Below, in pieces: positions 1 to 5,984 of a DNA stretch of 14,203 nt. Under the pieces are notes generated by a model, which saw only the letters and a program-made list of their open reading frames with translations, searched no databases and had not been told where the DNA came from. This DNA comes from Thermoflexus sp042408365 (GTDB taxonomy: Bacteria > Chloroflexota > Anaerolineae > Thermoflexales > Thermoflexaceae): contig NZ_JBHOQJ010000094.1 of assembly GCF_042408365.1 (NCBI RefSeq), forward strand, positions 1-14,203, read 5' to 3'. Made by a program: the position numbers and the translations under genes. Each line of letters begins with the position of its first letter. The stretch's first letter is position 1.

Positions 1-17
1 CCCCCCCCCCCCCCCCC
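1..17. repeat. Homopolymer run of 17 C at the window edge
   Basis: The window opens with 17 consecutive C residues, followed by A and another C-rich stretch. Such a run is unusual even in GC-rich bacterial DNA and sits exactly at the edge of the supplied sequence. It may be a contig-end or low-complexity sequencing artefact rather than biology. No gene overlaps it. Confidence 0.7.
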
Positions 18-91
18 ACCCCTCACAGAAATTCTATTTTCACAACAGAGCAACAAGAGCTCCGAACGGGATGGAATCGGGCTGAATACTT

Positions 92-97
92 TAAAAT
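92..97 (+). promoter_or_regulatory. Possible -10 box of the peptidase-sigma operon
   Basis: TAAAAT at 92-97 matches five of six bases of the bacterial -10 consensus and lies in the AT-rich patch just upstream of the leader hairpin and the peptidase start at 178. No convincing -35 hexamer is visible 16-18 nt upstream (the bases there are G-rich). This is a weak candidate; an ECF-type promoter read by the operon's own sigma factor is equally possible. Confidence 0.25.
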
Positions 98-101
98 TTT
101 G

Positions 102-138
102 GGTATGAGCCGGGGGCCTTTGGCACCTGGCTCATACC
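102..138 (+). promoter_or_regulatory. 37-nt leader hairpin with GCC-TTT-GGC apex
   Basis: Perfect 10-bp arms GGTATGAGCC (102-111) and GGCTCATACC (129-138) continue inward through a G-T wobble, two G-C pairs, one G/A mismatch and the apical GCC-TTT-GGC (116-124). It is not followed by a T-run, so it does not look like a simple intrinsic terminator. It lies in the 5' leader of the peptidase gene, 39 nt before its start codon, where it could act as an RNA regulatory element or be a REP-like repeat. A hairpin of identical size and apex occurs at 7971-8007. Confidence 0.6.
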
Positions 139-177
139 GAAACCCCGTAGGAGAACCAACTGCATCCGGAGGTCCTC

Positions 178-1374
178 ATGCCCAACCCGACCCTCATCCG
201 TGAGAAGGTCCGACAGGCGATCGGGATCCTCAACGAGAAGGGGGTGGACGCCTGGATCACCTTCGTTCGGGAGACCGAACAGACGCGGGACCCGGTGCTG
301 GATCTGATCCTCGATCTGAATGTGACCTGGACCTCCGCTTTCATCCTTACGGCGAAGGGGGATCGGATCGCCATCGTGGGGCGCTTCGATCGGGAGAACG
401 TGGCCGCGCTGGGGGTCTGGGACCCGGTCATCGGGTATGATGAGAGCATCCGGGATCCCCTGGTGGAGACGCTGCACCGCCTGAATCCGCGGGAGATCGC
501 CATCAATTACTCGGAGAACGACCCTGCCGCCGACGGCCTGACCCATGGGATGTGGTGCCTCCTCCATCGCCTGTTGAGCGGCACGCCCTTCGTGGGCCGC
601 TTGATCTCGGCGGAGGATCTGATCGGCGCGCTCCGCGGTCGGAAGACCCCTCTGGAGGTGGAGGCGATCCGACGGGCGGTGGAGACCACGGAGGCGCTGT
701 TCGAGGAGTTGGGCGCTTTCCTACGCCCCGGGCGCTCGGAGCGGGAGATCCAGGCCTTCGCCCACGAGCGGATGCGGGCGAGGGGTGTGGCCCCCGCATG
801 GGATCCCGACTACTGCCCGATCGTGGCCGTCGGCCCGGAGGCCCCGGTGGGGCACGCCATGCCGGGGGATCGGCAGGTGGCTCCGGGCATGCTGGTCCAC
901 GTGGACCTGGGGATCCGTCAGGAGGGGTTCTGCTCCGATATGCAGCGGATCTGGTATGTGTTGCGGGAAGGGGAAGATGGTCCTCCCCCGGAGGTCCAGC
1001 GGGCCTTCCGCGCGGTCCGCGGCGCGATCCTCGCCGGTTTCCAAGCCCTGCGCCCCGGCGTCCAGGGCTGGGAGGTGGATGCCGCCGCCCGCCGGGCCCT
1101 GACCCAGCAGGGTTACCCAGAGTATCTGCACGCGCTGGGCCACCACATCGGGCGGACGGTGCATGACGGCTCGACGATCCTGGGGCCTCGCTGGGAGCGG
1201 TACGGCCAGACGCCGTATGGGATCGTGGAGGCGGGCAATGTCTTCACCCTGGAACTGGGCGTGAAGGTGCCGGGTTACGGCTACGTCGGCCTGGAGGAGG
1301 ATGTGCTGGTCACACCGCGGGGGGCGGAGTGGATCAGCCACCCGCAGACCGAACTCTGGGTGATCCGGCCGTGA
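178..1374 (+). CDS. M24 family metallopeptidase (Xaa-Pro peptidase type)
   Basis: A 398-aa cytoplasmic metallopeptidase predicted to cleave the N-terminal residue before proline in peptides. The N-terminal ~155 residues are a creatinase-like domain; the rest is the pita-bread M24 fold. The five metal ligands are visible: D243 in HVDLG, D254 in CSDM, H322 in LGHHIG, E359 in TLELG and E373 (or E374) in GLEEDVLV, so the enzyme should bind two metal ions. H225 in VGHAMP is a likely substrate-site histidine. No signal peptide is seen. ATG at 178 is preceded by GGAGGT at 168-173, a strong ribosome site. Its stop codon overlaps the start of the next gene (GTGA), suggesting translational coupling to the sigma factor. 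The family includes aminopeptidase P, prolidase and creatinase, so exact substrate is unresolved. Confidence 0.9.
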   Translation: MPNPTLIREKVRQAIGILNEKGVDAWITFVRETEQTRDPVLDLILDLNVTWTSAFILTAKGDRIAIVGRFDRENVAALGVWDPVIGYDESIRDPLVETLHRLNPREIAINYSENDPAADGLTHGMWCLLHRLLSGTPFVGRLISAEDLIGALRGRKTPLEVEAIRRAVETTEALFEELGAFLRPGRSEREIQAFAHERMRARGVAPAWDPDYCPIVAVGPEAPVGHAMPGDRQVAPGMLVHVDLGIRQEGFCSDMQRIWYVLREGEDGPPPEVQRAFRAVRGAILAGFQALRPGVQGWEVDAAARRALTQQGYPEYLHALGHHIGRTVHDGSTILGPRWERYGQTPYGIVEAGNVFTLELGVKVPGYGYVGLEEDVLVTPRGAEWISHPQTELWVIRP

Positions 1375-1952
1375 GGGAGTCTGGTTACGTCGATCTGGAA
1401 GATGCGGCCCTCTTGACATTGATCGCGGGCGGTGACGAACAGGCGCTGGCCGCCCTCTACGATCGGCACGGGGCCCGGGCGTTCTCGCTCGCCCTCCGCA
1501 TCCTGGGGGATCCCGGAGCGGCCGAGGAGGTGGTCCTGGATGTGTTCTGGAGCATCTGGCAGCACGCGGGGACCTTCATGCCGGAGCGCAGTCGTTTCAC
1601 CACTTGGCTGTATGCCATGATCCGCAACCGCGCCATCGATCAGCTACGACGGCGTCGCGCCCGCCCCCCTCAGGCTCCGGAAATCGAGCCTGAGTCGAGG
1701 GAGGCGGCGGCCGCCGACCCCGCTGTGGAGACCCTGGCGGAGCGGGAGGAGCTGGCCCAGGCCATCCGGGAGGCGATGGCGACGCTGCCGGAATCCCAGC
1801 GGCGCGTGCTGGAGCTGGCGTATTTCCACGGGTGGACGCACCGGGAGATCGCGGAATATCTGGGGGAGCCCCTGGGCACGGTGAAGAGCCGCCTGCGCCT
1901 GGCGCTCCGCAAAATCCATGACTGGCTGACCGAGCACGGCCTGCTCTCGTAA
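1371..1952 (+). CDS. ECF-type RNA polymerase sigma-70 factor
   Basis: A 193-aa alternative sigma factor that would direct RNA polymerase to a special promoter set. Region 2 spans roughly residues 25-95 (core-binding and -10 recognition, including RFTTWLYAMIRNRAIDQLRR). A Pro/Glu/Ala-rich linker follows (98-125). Region 4 spans 139-185 (LPESQRRVLELAYFHG then the HTH TLREIAEYLG-like segment, seen here as THREIAEYLGEPLGTVKSRL). There is no region 1 or 3, typical of group 4 (ECF) factors, closest in style to SigK-like ones. I chose GTG at 1371 because it gives a 4-bp GTGA overlap with the peptidase stop; an in-frame ATG at 1329 would overlap the peptidase by 46 bp. The next gene encodes its probable anti-sigma factor. 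Confidence 0.9.
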   Translation: MRESGYVDLEDAALLTLIAGGDEQALAALYDRHGARAFSLALRILGDPGAAEEVVLDVFWSIWQHAGTFMPERSRFTTWLYAMIRNRAIDQLRRRRARPPQAPEIEPESREAAAADPAVETLAEREELAQAIREAMATLPESQRRVLELAYFHGWTHREIAEYLGEPLGTVKSRLRLALRKIHDWLTEHGLLS

Positions 1953-1989
1953 ATCCGTTGGGAGGCGCCTCGCCCGATGCGCTGATGGC

Positions 1990-2047
1990 GGCGGCTTGAG
2001 GCCGCCTCCAGGGCGCGGCGCGCCGAAAGCGGGCTCTGTTTCGAAAC
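1990..2047 (+). promoter_or_regulatory. Hairpin and palindrome between sigma and anti-sigma genes
   Basis: In the 138-bp gap, GGCGGC (1990-1995) pairs with GCCGCC (2001-2006) across a 5-nt loop, and a 10-bp perfect palindrome GTTTCGAAAC lies at 2038-2047. The hairpin has no T-tract. These could lower expression of the anti-sigma gene relative to sigma, or mark an internal promoter/operator, but a recognisable -35/-10 pair was not found. Confidence 0.3.
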
Positions 2048-2090
2048 GATCTCCCGCAAACCATGTTGCGTATTATCTTGAGGGGTCTCC

Positions 2091-2756
2091 TTGACGATGA
2101 ACACTTGGCATGAGGTCTTTGAAGAAGAGATGGTGGCCTATGTGTTAGGGGCGTTGCCGCCGGAGGAGGCGGCGGCGGTCGCGGCCCATCTGGCCACATG
2201 CCCCGGTTGCCGCGAGATGGCCGCCCGGTATCGAGAGACGGCCGCGGCCTTGGCCTACACGGTGCCGCTGCGCCCCCCGCCGCCCCGCCTGCGGGCCCGC
2301 CTGATGGCCCGGGCGCGGAGGCCCGAGCGGGCCGGCTGGCGGTGGTTGGGGATGGGGGTCGCCCTGGTGGCCGCCCTCCTCGGGCTGATCCTCTTGGCGC
2401 CTCAGGTTTTCTCCACCCGGTTCCCCGCGGCTCCGGTGGTCATTCCGCTTCAGGGCGCGGAGGCGGCCCCGGAGGCGGAAGGGTATCTGATCCTGGAAGA
2501 CCGCCAAGGGCTGCTGGTCACTAAGGGGCTGGCGGTTCCCCCCGAAGGCCGAGTCTATCAGGTCTGGTTCGTGGACGCCGCGGACCGCCGGGTCAGCGGC
2601 GGCACTTTCCGCACCCATCCTCGGCCCTATGGGATTTATACGGTGACCGTCCCCTTGAACCTCGCCGCTTACCTCCGGATCGGGGTGACCCTTGAGCCGG
2701 AGGGGGGAAGCCCTCAGCCGACCGGCCCTCAGGTCCTCCGGGGCCTGCTTCGCTGA
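2091..2756 (+). CDS. Membrane anti-sigma factor, zinc-finger plus RskA-like domain
   Basis: A 221-aa single-pass membrane protein predicted to hold the upstream sigma factor inactive. The cytoplasmic N-terminus carries the HxxxCxxC zinc anti-sigma signature (H33, C37, C40 in HLATCPGC). A basic, proline-rich stretch (60-82) precedes one transmembrane helix (about 83-107, WLGMGVALVAALLGLILLAP). The outer part (about 125-215) resembles the C-terminal domain of anti-sigma-K factor RskA, with the GRVYQVWFVD core. Release of sigma by proteolysis is known for RskA; here it is inference. The start is TTG at 2091, 5 nt after GAGGGG (2080-2085); ATG at 2097 is an alternative at 11-nt spacing. It is followed 48 bp later by the amidohydrolase. 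Confidence 0.85.
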   Translation: MTMNTWHEVFEEEMVAYVLGALPPEEAAAVAAHLATCPGCREMAARYRETAAALAYTVPLRPPPPRLRARLMARARRPERAGWRWLGMGVALVAALLGLILLAPQVFSTRFPAAPVVIPLQGAEAAPEAEGYLILEDRQGLLVTKGLAVPPEGRVYQVWFVDAADRRVSGGTFRTHPRPYGIYTVTVPLNLAAYLRIGVTLEPEGGSPQPTGPQVLRGLLR

Positions 2757-2804
2757 GCGGCTGGAGCTGGTCCCCTGGAAGCCCCATCCGAGGAGCGAGA
2801 ACCC

Positions 2805-4382
2805 ATGCAGGATGCCGAGTGGATCCTCTGGAACGCCCGGATCTACACCCAGGATCCCGAGCGACCGGTGGCGGAGGCCATCGCCATCGCCGGCGAGCGG
2901 ATTTGCGCGGTGGGTTCCGCCGAGGAGGCACGGTCCTGGCCGCGTCCGCGCGTCCGTCTCCTGGATCTGGGCGGGGCGGTCGTGCTGCCGGGCCTGATCG
3001 ACGCCCATCTGCACCTGGAAGGTTATGCCCGTCGGCGGATGGGAGTGGATGTCGACACACCGACGTTGGAGGAGGCGCTGGCGCGCGTGGCCCGTCGGGC
3101 AGCGTATGCGCCGCCGGGCGCTTGGATCGTCGGGCGGGGTTGGTTGCAGGAGCGCTGGGGGAGGTTCCCCACCGCGGACGATCTGGATCGCGTGGCCCCG
3201 GCGCACCCGGTGGCCTTGTGGGCCCGGAGCGGGCACGCCCTCTGGGTCAATCGGGAGGCGATGCGGCGGGCGGGGATCGCCCCGGGAACCCCGGATCCGC
3301 CCGGCGGGCGCATCGCGCGGGATCCTCATGGGGAGCCGGTTGGCCTGTTCTTCGAGCGGGCGATGGATCTGATCGCGCGGGCGATCCCTGAGCCCTCAAC
3401 GGAGGAGTTAGCGGAGGCCCTCTATGAGGCGCTCCACGAGCTGGCGGCCCTGGGCCTGACCGGCGTTCACAACTTCGATGGCCTCCGCTCCTTCGCTGCG
3501 CTCCAGATCCTCCACGAGCGGGGGGATCTCCCCCTTCGGGTGGTGCAGCATCTGCCCCTCGCCGTGCTGGATCATGCGATCGCCCTTGGCCTGCGCACGG
3601 GCTTTGGGGACGCATGGCTGCGGGTGGGGGCGGTGAAGATCTTTGCGGACGGCGCCTTGGGGCCGCGAACCGCGTGGATGTTGGCCCCTTATGAGGGGGA
3701 GCCGGAAAACTTCGGGATCGCCTTCACGTCTTTGGAGGTCATGCGGGAGGCCGCCCGACAGGCCACCGTCGCCGGTCTGTGGCTGGCCGTTCACGCCATC
3801 GGCGACCGGGCCAACCGGGAGGTTCTGGATCTTTTCGCTGAACTGCGGGAGCTGGAGGCGCGGCTGGGGATCCCGCCGGAGGCGCGGCGGCATCGCATCG
3901 AACACGCGCAGCTGGTCCATCCGGACGATCTGCCGCGCTTCGGCCAGTTAGGGATCCTCGCCTCCATGCAGCCGATCCATGCGGTCTCCGATCGCCCGAT
4001 GGCGGAGCGGTATTGGGGGGAGCGGTGCGCCACCGCCTATGCCTGGCGCGCCCTCAAGGAACACGGGGCGCGGCTGGCCTTCGGCTCCGACGCCCCCGTG
4101 GAGTCGCCGAACCCGTGGTGGGGGCTGCACGCCGCGGTGGTTCGTGATGGTTGGCATCCGGAGCAGGCCCTCTCCCTCGAGGAGGCCCTGGAGGCCTATA
4201 CGGTGGGTCCGGCGTGGGCCGCTGGGCTGGAGCGCGGGCAGGGCCGGCTGCGGCCCGGGATGTGGGCGGATCTCATCGTGCTCCCCAAGGATCCGTTCCG
4301 GATCGCGCCGGAGGAGCTTCGGGACCTGGAGGTCGTCGGCACGATGGTGGGAGGGCGTTGGGTCTATCAGCGCCTGATGTAG
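2805..4382 (+). CDS. YtcJ-type amidohydrolase (amidohydrolase family 3)
   Basis: A 525-aa metal-dependent hydrolase of the YtcJ/AepA group, acting on C-N bonds of an unknown small substrate in the cytoplasm. The composite N-terminal beta-sandwich (1-60) leads into the TIM barrel at VVLPGLIDAHLHLEG, with metal ligands H68 and H70. Further family motifs: SGHALWVN (142-149), VKIFADGALGPRTA with K278 as possible bridging residue, LAVHAIGDRAN with H330, RIEHAQL with H367, and FGSDAPVE with D429. The C-terminus ends in the usual GRLRPGMWADLIVL strand that completes the sandwich. ATG at 2805 has GAGGAG at 2790-2795, nine bases upstream. It closes the plus-strand operon and converges on the EamA fragment, with only 19 bp between stop codons and no terminator visible. 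Confidence 0.9.
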   Translation: MQDAEWILWNARIYTQDPERPVAEAIAIAGERICAVGSAEEARSWPRPRVRLLDLGGAVVLPGLIDAHLHLEGYARRRMGVDVDTPTLEEALARVARRAAYAPPGAWIVGRGWLQERWGRFPTADDLDRVAPAHPVALWARSGHALWVNREAMRRAGIAPGTPDPPGGRIARDPHGEPVGLFFERAMDLIARAIPEPSTEELAEALYEALHELAALGLTGVHNFDGLRSFAALQILHERGDLPLRVVQHLPLAVLDHAIALGLRTGFGDAWLRVGAVKIFADGALGPRTAWMLAPYEGEPENFGIAFTSLEVMREAARQATVAGLWLAVHAIGDRANREVLDLFAELRELEARLGIPPEARRHRIEHAQLVHPDDLPRFGQLGILASMQPIHAVSDRPMAERYWGERCATAYAWRALKEHGARLAFGSDAPVESPNPWWGLHAAVVRDGWHPEQALSLEEALEAYTVGPAWAAGLERGQGRLRPGMWADLIVLPKDPFRIAPEELRDLEVVGTMVGGRWVYQRLM

Positions 4383-4401
4383 GAGGAGCGAGGCTGTTCC
4401 C

Positions 4402-4828
4402 CTAGCGTTCCTCGGATGGCATCGCCGCCGGGGGGAGCGGGGCTTGCACCATCCATAGCACGCCTAAGATCACCAGCCCCGCCCCCAGATAACCCAGCGG
4501 GCCAAAGCGTTCCCCCCACATCAGGTATGAGACGACGGTCGCCACCACCGGCTCCAGCGTGGCCACCACGGCGGCCCGCGTGGCTTCCAGCTGTCGCAGA
4601 CCGGCGTAATAGATCGAATAGGCCAAGTAGGTGGAACACAGGGTCAGGAACGCGACGGCGCCCCAAGCCAGGGGCCCTGGGTGGTGGAACGAGATCAGGG
4701 GAAGCAGGCTCAGAGCCCCCACGGGCATCGCATAGGCGAACAGGGTCGGTGTTTCATAACGCCGCAGATAGACTTTCCCGAAGAGGTAATACAGAGCGTA
4801 CGTGAACCCCGAGAGCAGCCGTTCCGTG
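4402..4828 (-). pseudogene. EamA/DMT-family transporter, C-terminal half only
   Basis: An open stretch of about 141 codons, read from 4828 down to a TAG at 4402-4404, encodes one EamA repeat with five hydrophobic segments (LLSGFTYALYYLFGK, TLFAYAMPVGALSLLPLI, LAWGAVAFLTLCSTYLAYSI, AAVVATLEPVVATVVSYLMW, LGYLGAGLVILGVLWMV). Intact drug/metabolite transporters have two such repeats, about 290-300 residues, so the first half is missing. Homology starts abruptly next to the tnpB remnant, and an in-frame TGA lies at 4831-4833. An ATG at 4728 could start a 108-aa product lacking the first helix of the repeat, unlikely to be a working transporter. The gene appears truncated by mobile-element insertion plus deletion. 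Confidence 0.8.
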
Positions 4829-4876
4829 ACTCATAGTCATCTATTTCACCCCGCGGGGTTCCACAGATGACCGGTC
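4827..4876 (-). repeat. Palindrome-rich right end of the element / possible omega-RNA 3' region
   Basis: Three palindromes are stacked within 50 bp after or at the end of tnpB: TGACCGGTCA at 4867-4876, the 12-bp ACCCCGCGGGGT at 4848-4859, and the hairpin TGACT-CAT-AGTCA at 4827-4839. IS200/IS605 right ends carry subterminal hairpins, and the omega-RNA scaffold used by TnpB overlaps the tnpB 3' end and right end. If such an RNA is still made, its guide segment would read into the EamA sequence below 4826. The RNA itself is inferred only. Confidence 0.4.
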
Positions 4877-5611
4877 ACTTCCTGCTTCATCGACCGGGTG
4901 CTCGTAGACCGGGCCCGGAGGCCCGTTCCGCCGCAGAGCCGATCTCCACAGGCGTCACTTCCCGCGGAACTCGCGGTAGGGCCTTTCAGGGCGGCCAACC
5001 CATAGGCGCGTAGGTTCAGCGCGGCGTTCAGATCCCGGTCGATCTCCAGCCCGCACACCGCACACCGAAACACCCGCACCGACAGGGACACCTTCGGCCC
5101 CACCCCTCCACACCCCGAGCCACACCGGGTGGACGGGGAAATCCGGCGGGGCCACAAGGAGCTGTGCGCCATACCATTGGGCTTTGTAGGCCAGGAACCG
5201 AAGGAACATCCCCCATCCCACATCGGCGATCGACCGGGAAAGCCGGCCCCGGACCCTCCCCCGCCCGTTCAGCGCCTCCACCACCAAAACCGGCTGGGTT
5301 TTCGCCAGTCCGGTGAGGACCTGGTGCAGAAAATCGCGGCGGAGGTTCCGGATCCGACGGTGCCATCTGGCCAACCGCAAAGAAGCCTTGGCGTAGTTGC
5401 GGGATCCTTTCTGCTTGCGGGCGAGCTGCTTCGAGCGACGGCGAAGCCCGCGCAGCTTCCTGGCCAGCGGCTTCGGGGCCGCCACCCGCGTTCCGTCGGA
5501 CAGAACCAGGAACGAGGAAAGCCCCAAATCCACCCCCACTGGCTCCCCCTCGCGGGGAAGTGGATCGGGCCGCTCCACCTCACCGGTGAGGCGCACATAC
5601 CAGCGATCCGC
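4846..5611 (-). pseudogene. tnpB: tnpB (IS200/IS605 RuvC nuclease), 5'-truncated and frameshifted
   Basis: TnpB is an RNA-guided nuclease of IS200/IS605 elements. In the first frame (from about 5611 to 5139) the RuvC-I motif PVGVDLGL (Asp at 5528-5530), a Lys/Arg-rich bridge, and RuvC-II LVVEALN are seen. The reading then has to shift at the GGGG run 5135-5138 into another frame. That second frame gives STRCGSGCGG, VFRCAVCGLEIDRDLNAALN (zinc finger and RuvC-III Asp) and a normal C-terminal tail ending at 4846. The N-terminal ~150 residues of the usual ~380-400 are missing. The first zinc pair is spaced Cys-x3-Cys rather than the usual Cys-x2-Cys. All three acidic residues remain but are not in one frame, so the copy should be inactive unless the frame break is a base-call error. 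Confidence 0.85.
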
Positions 5612-5697
5612 CTGGCCCGATAGAGGGCGCGGATCGCCCCCACCTCATAAGCCCCCCGCCCGCCTCCACCGGACAACACCAACGCGCGTTTCCCCAC
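5612..5697 (-). pseudogene. Patatin-like phospholipase, first ~30 codons only
   Basis: Reading down from GTG at 5697, the product begins VGKRALVLSGGGGRGAYEVG followed by AIRALYRA. This is the oxyanion-hole glycine motif (GGGxRGxYEVGAI) that opens patatin-like acyl hydrolases. The catalytic GxSxG and the D-G/A motif never appear; after about codon 30 the DNA becomes tnpB in a different frame. A strong ribosome site (GGGGGAGG, 3 nt before GTG) indicates a genuine former start. Intact relatives run about 280-330 residues. The exact junction is blurred between about 5605 and 5623, where both readings are plausible. Confidence 0.75.
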
Positions 5698-5791
5698 GTT
5701 CCTCCCCCAGCAGGGGCCCACGGCGGCGCGCGCATATCCAGCCCCCGTGCCCCCCAAATGAGCGCTTTCCCTTCGTGGAATTTCTGGAAGG

Positions 5792-5813
5792 GCAGGCCGC
5801 TTACGCAGCCTGC
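5792..5813 (-). promoter_or_regulatory. Strong leader hairpin with GTAA tetraloop
   Basis: On the minus strand, nine-base arms GCAGGCTGC and GCGGCCTGC (one T-G wobble) close a GTAA loop, a stable GNRA-type tetraloop. A competing shorter hairpin (CTGC...GCAG) lies immediately upstream in the transcript and shares the GCAG bases, so the two cannot form together, an arrangement common in attenuators. The sequence GGCAAAC is found just before them. I could not match the region to a known riboswitch class. Confidence 0.4.
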
Positions 5814-5885
5814 TCTTCGCAGAAAGTTTGCCTATTGGAATCTTCCCCGCACCTTTTTCATCTTTCGCGACGAAGCGTATGCTCC

Positions 5886-5891
5886 ATCATA
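5886..5891 (-). promoter_or_regulatory. Possible -10 box upstream of the patatin remnant
   Basis: Read on the minus strand, TATGAT matches five of six -10 consensus bases. The hexamer 17 nt upstream (TTCCCT) matches only three of six -35 positions. If real, it would produce a leader of roughly 180 nt containing the tetraloop hairpin before the patatin start at 5697. Confidence 0.22.
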
Positions 5892-5984
5892 GTCCGCCAT
5901 GCGAGTTTAGGGAAAGACGGAAAGCCCTCCCTCCCGGATATGCAAGGGACTGAGGTAAGCCCCCAATGTCGATCCGGAGCCTCC

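Larger units (their letters stand above)
4826..5611 (-). mobile_element. Remnant of an IS200/IS605-type element
   Basis: The stretch contains the 3' two-thirds of a tnpB gene and a palindrome-rich right end, oriented on the minus strand. No tnpA (Y1 transposase) and no left end are present. The right boundary is placed at about 4826-4830 because EamA protein similarity begins there; the left boundary is placed near 5611 because patatin similarity begins there. Both flanking genes are broken at exactly these borders. The element cannot move by itself. Confidence 0.75.
5698..5984. other. 287-bp gene-free region, former patatin leader
   Basis: No protein of recognisable family is encoded here on either strand. 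The stretch from 5760 to 5960 is AT-richer than its surroundings. It lies between the stop of the YdjM-like gene (5985) and the patatin start (5697), both on the minus strand, so it is the natural place for a patatin promoter and leader RNA. It holds the hairpin at 5792-5813 and a weak -10 candidate at 5886-5891. Confidence 0.6.

Noticed and set aside
102..138. A T-box or intrinsic terminator in the peptidase leader
   Set aside because: No T-box consensus (AGGGUGGNACCGCG) is present and no T-run follows the stem.
4846..5611. A functional TnpB nuclease or Cas12-like system
   Set aside because: The N-terminal ~150 residues are gone and the RuvC parts are in two frames; there is no repeat array and no accompanying tnpA.
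5780..5900. A c-di-GMP-I (GEMM) riboswitch on the minus strand
   Set aside because: GGCAAAC and a nearby hairpin are suggestive, but the GACGCAAAGCC partner and the second conserved stem are missing.
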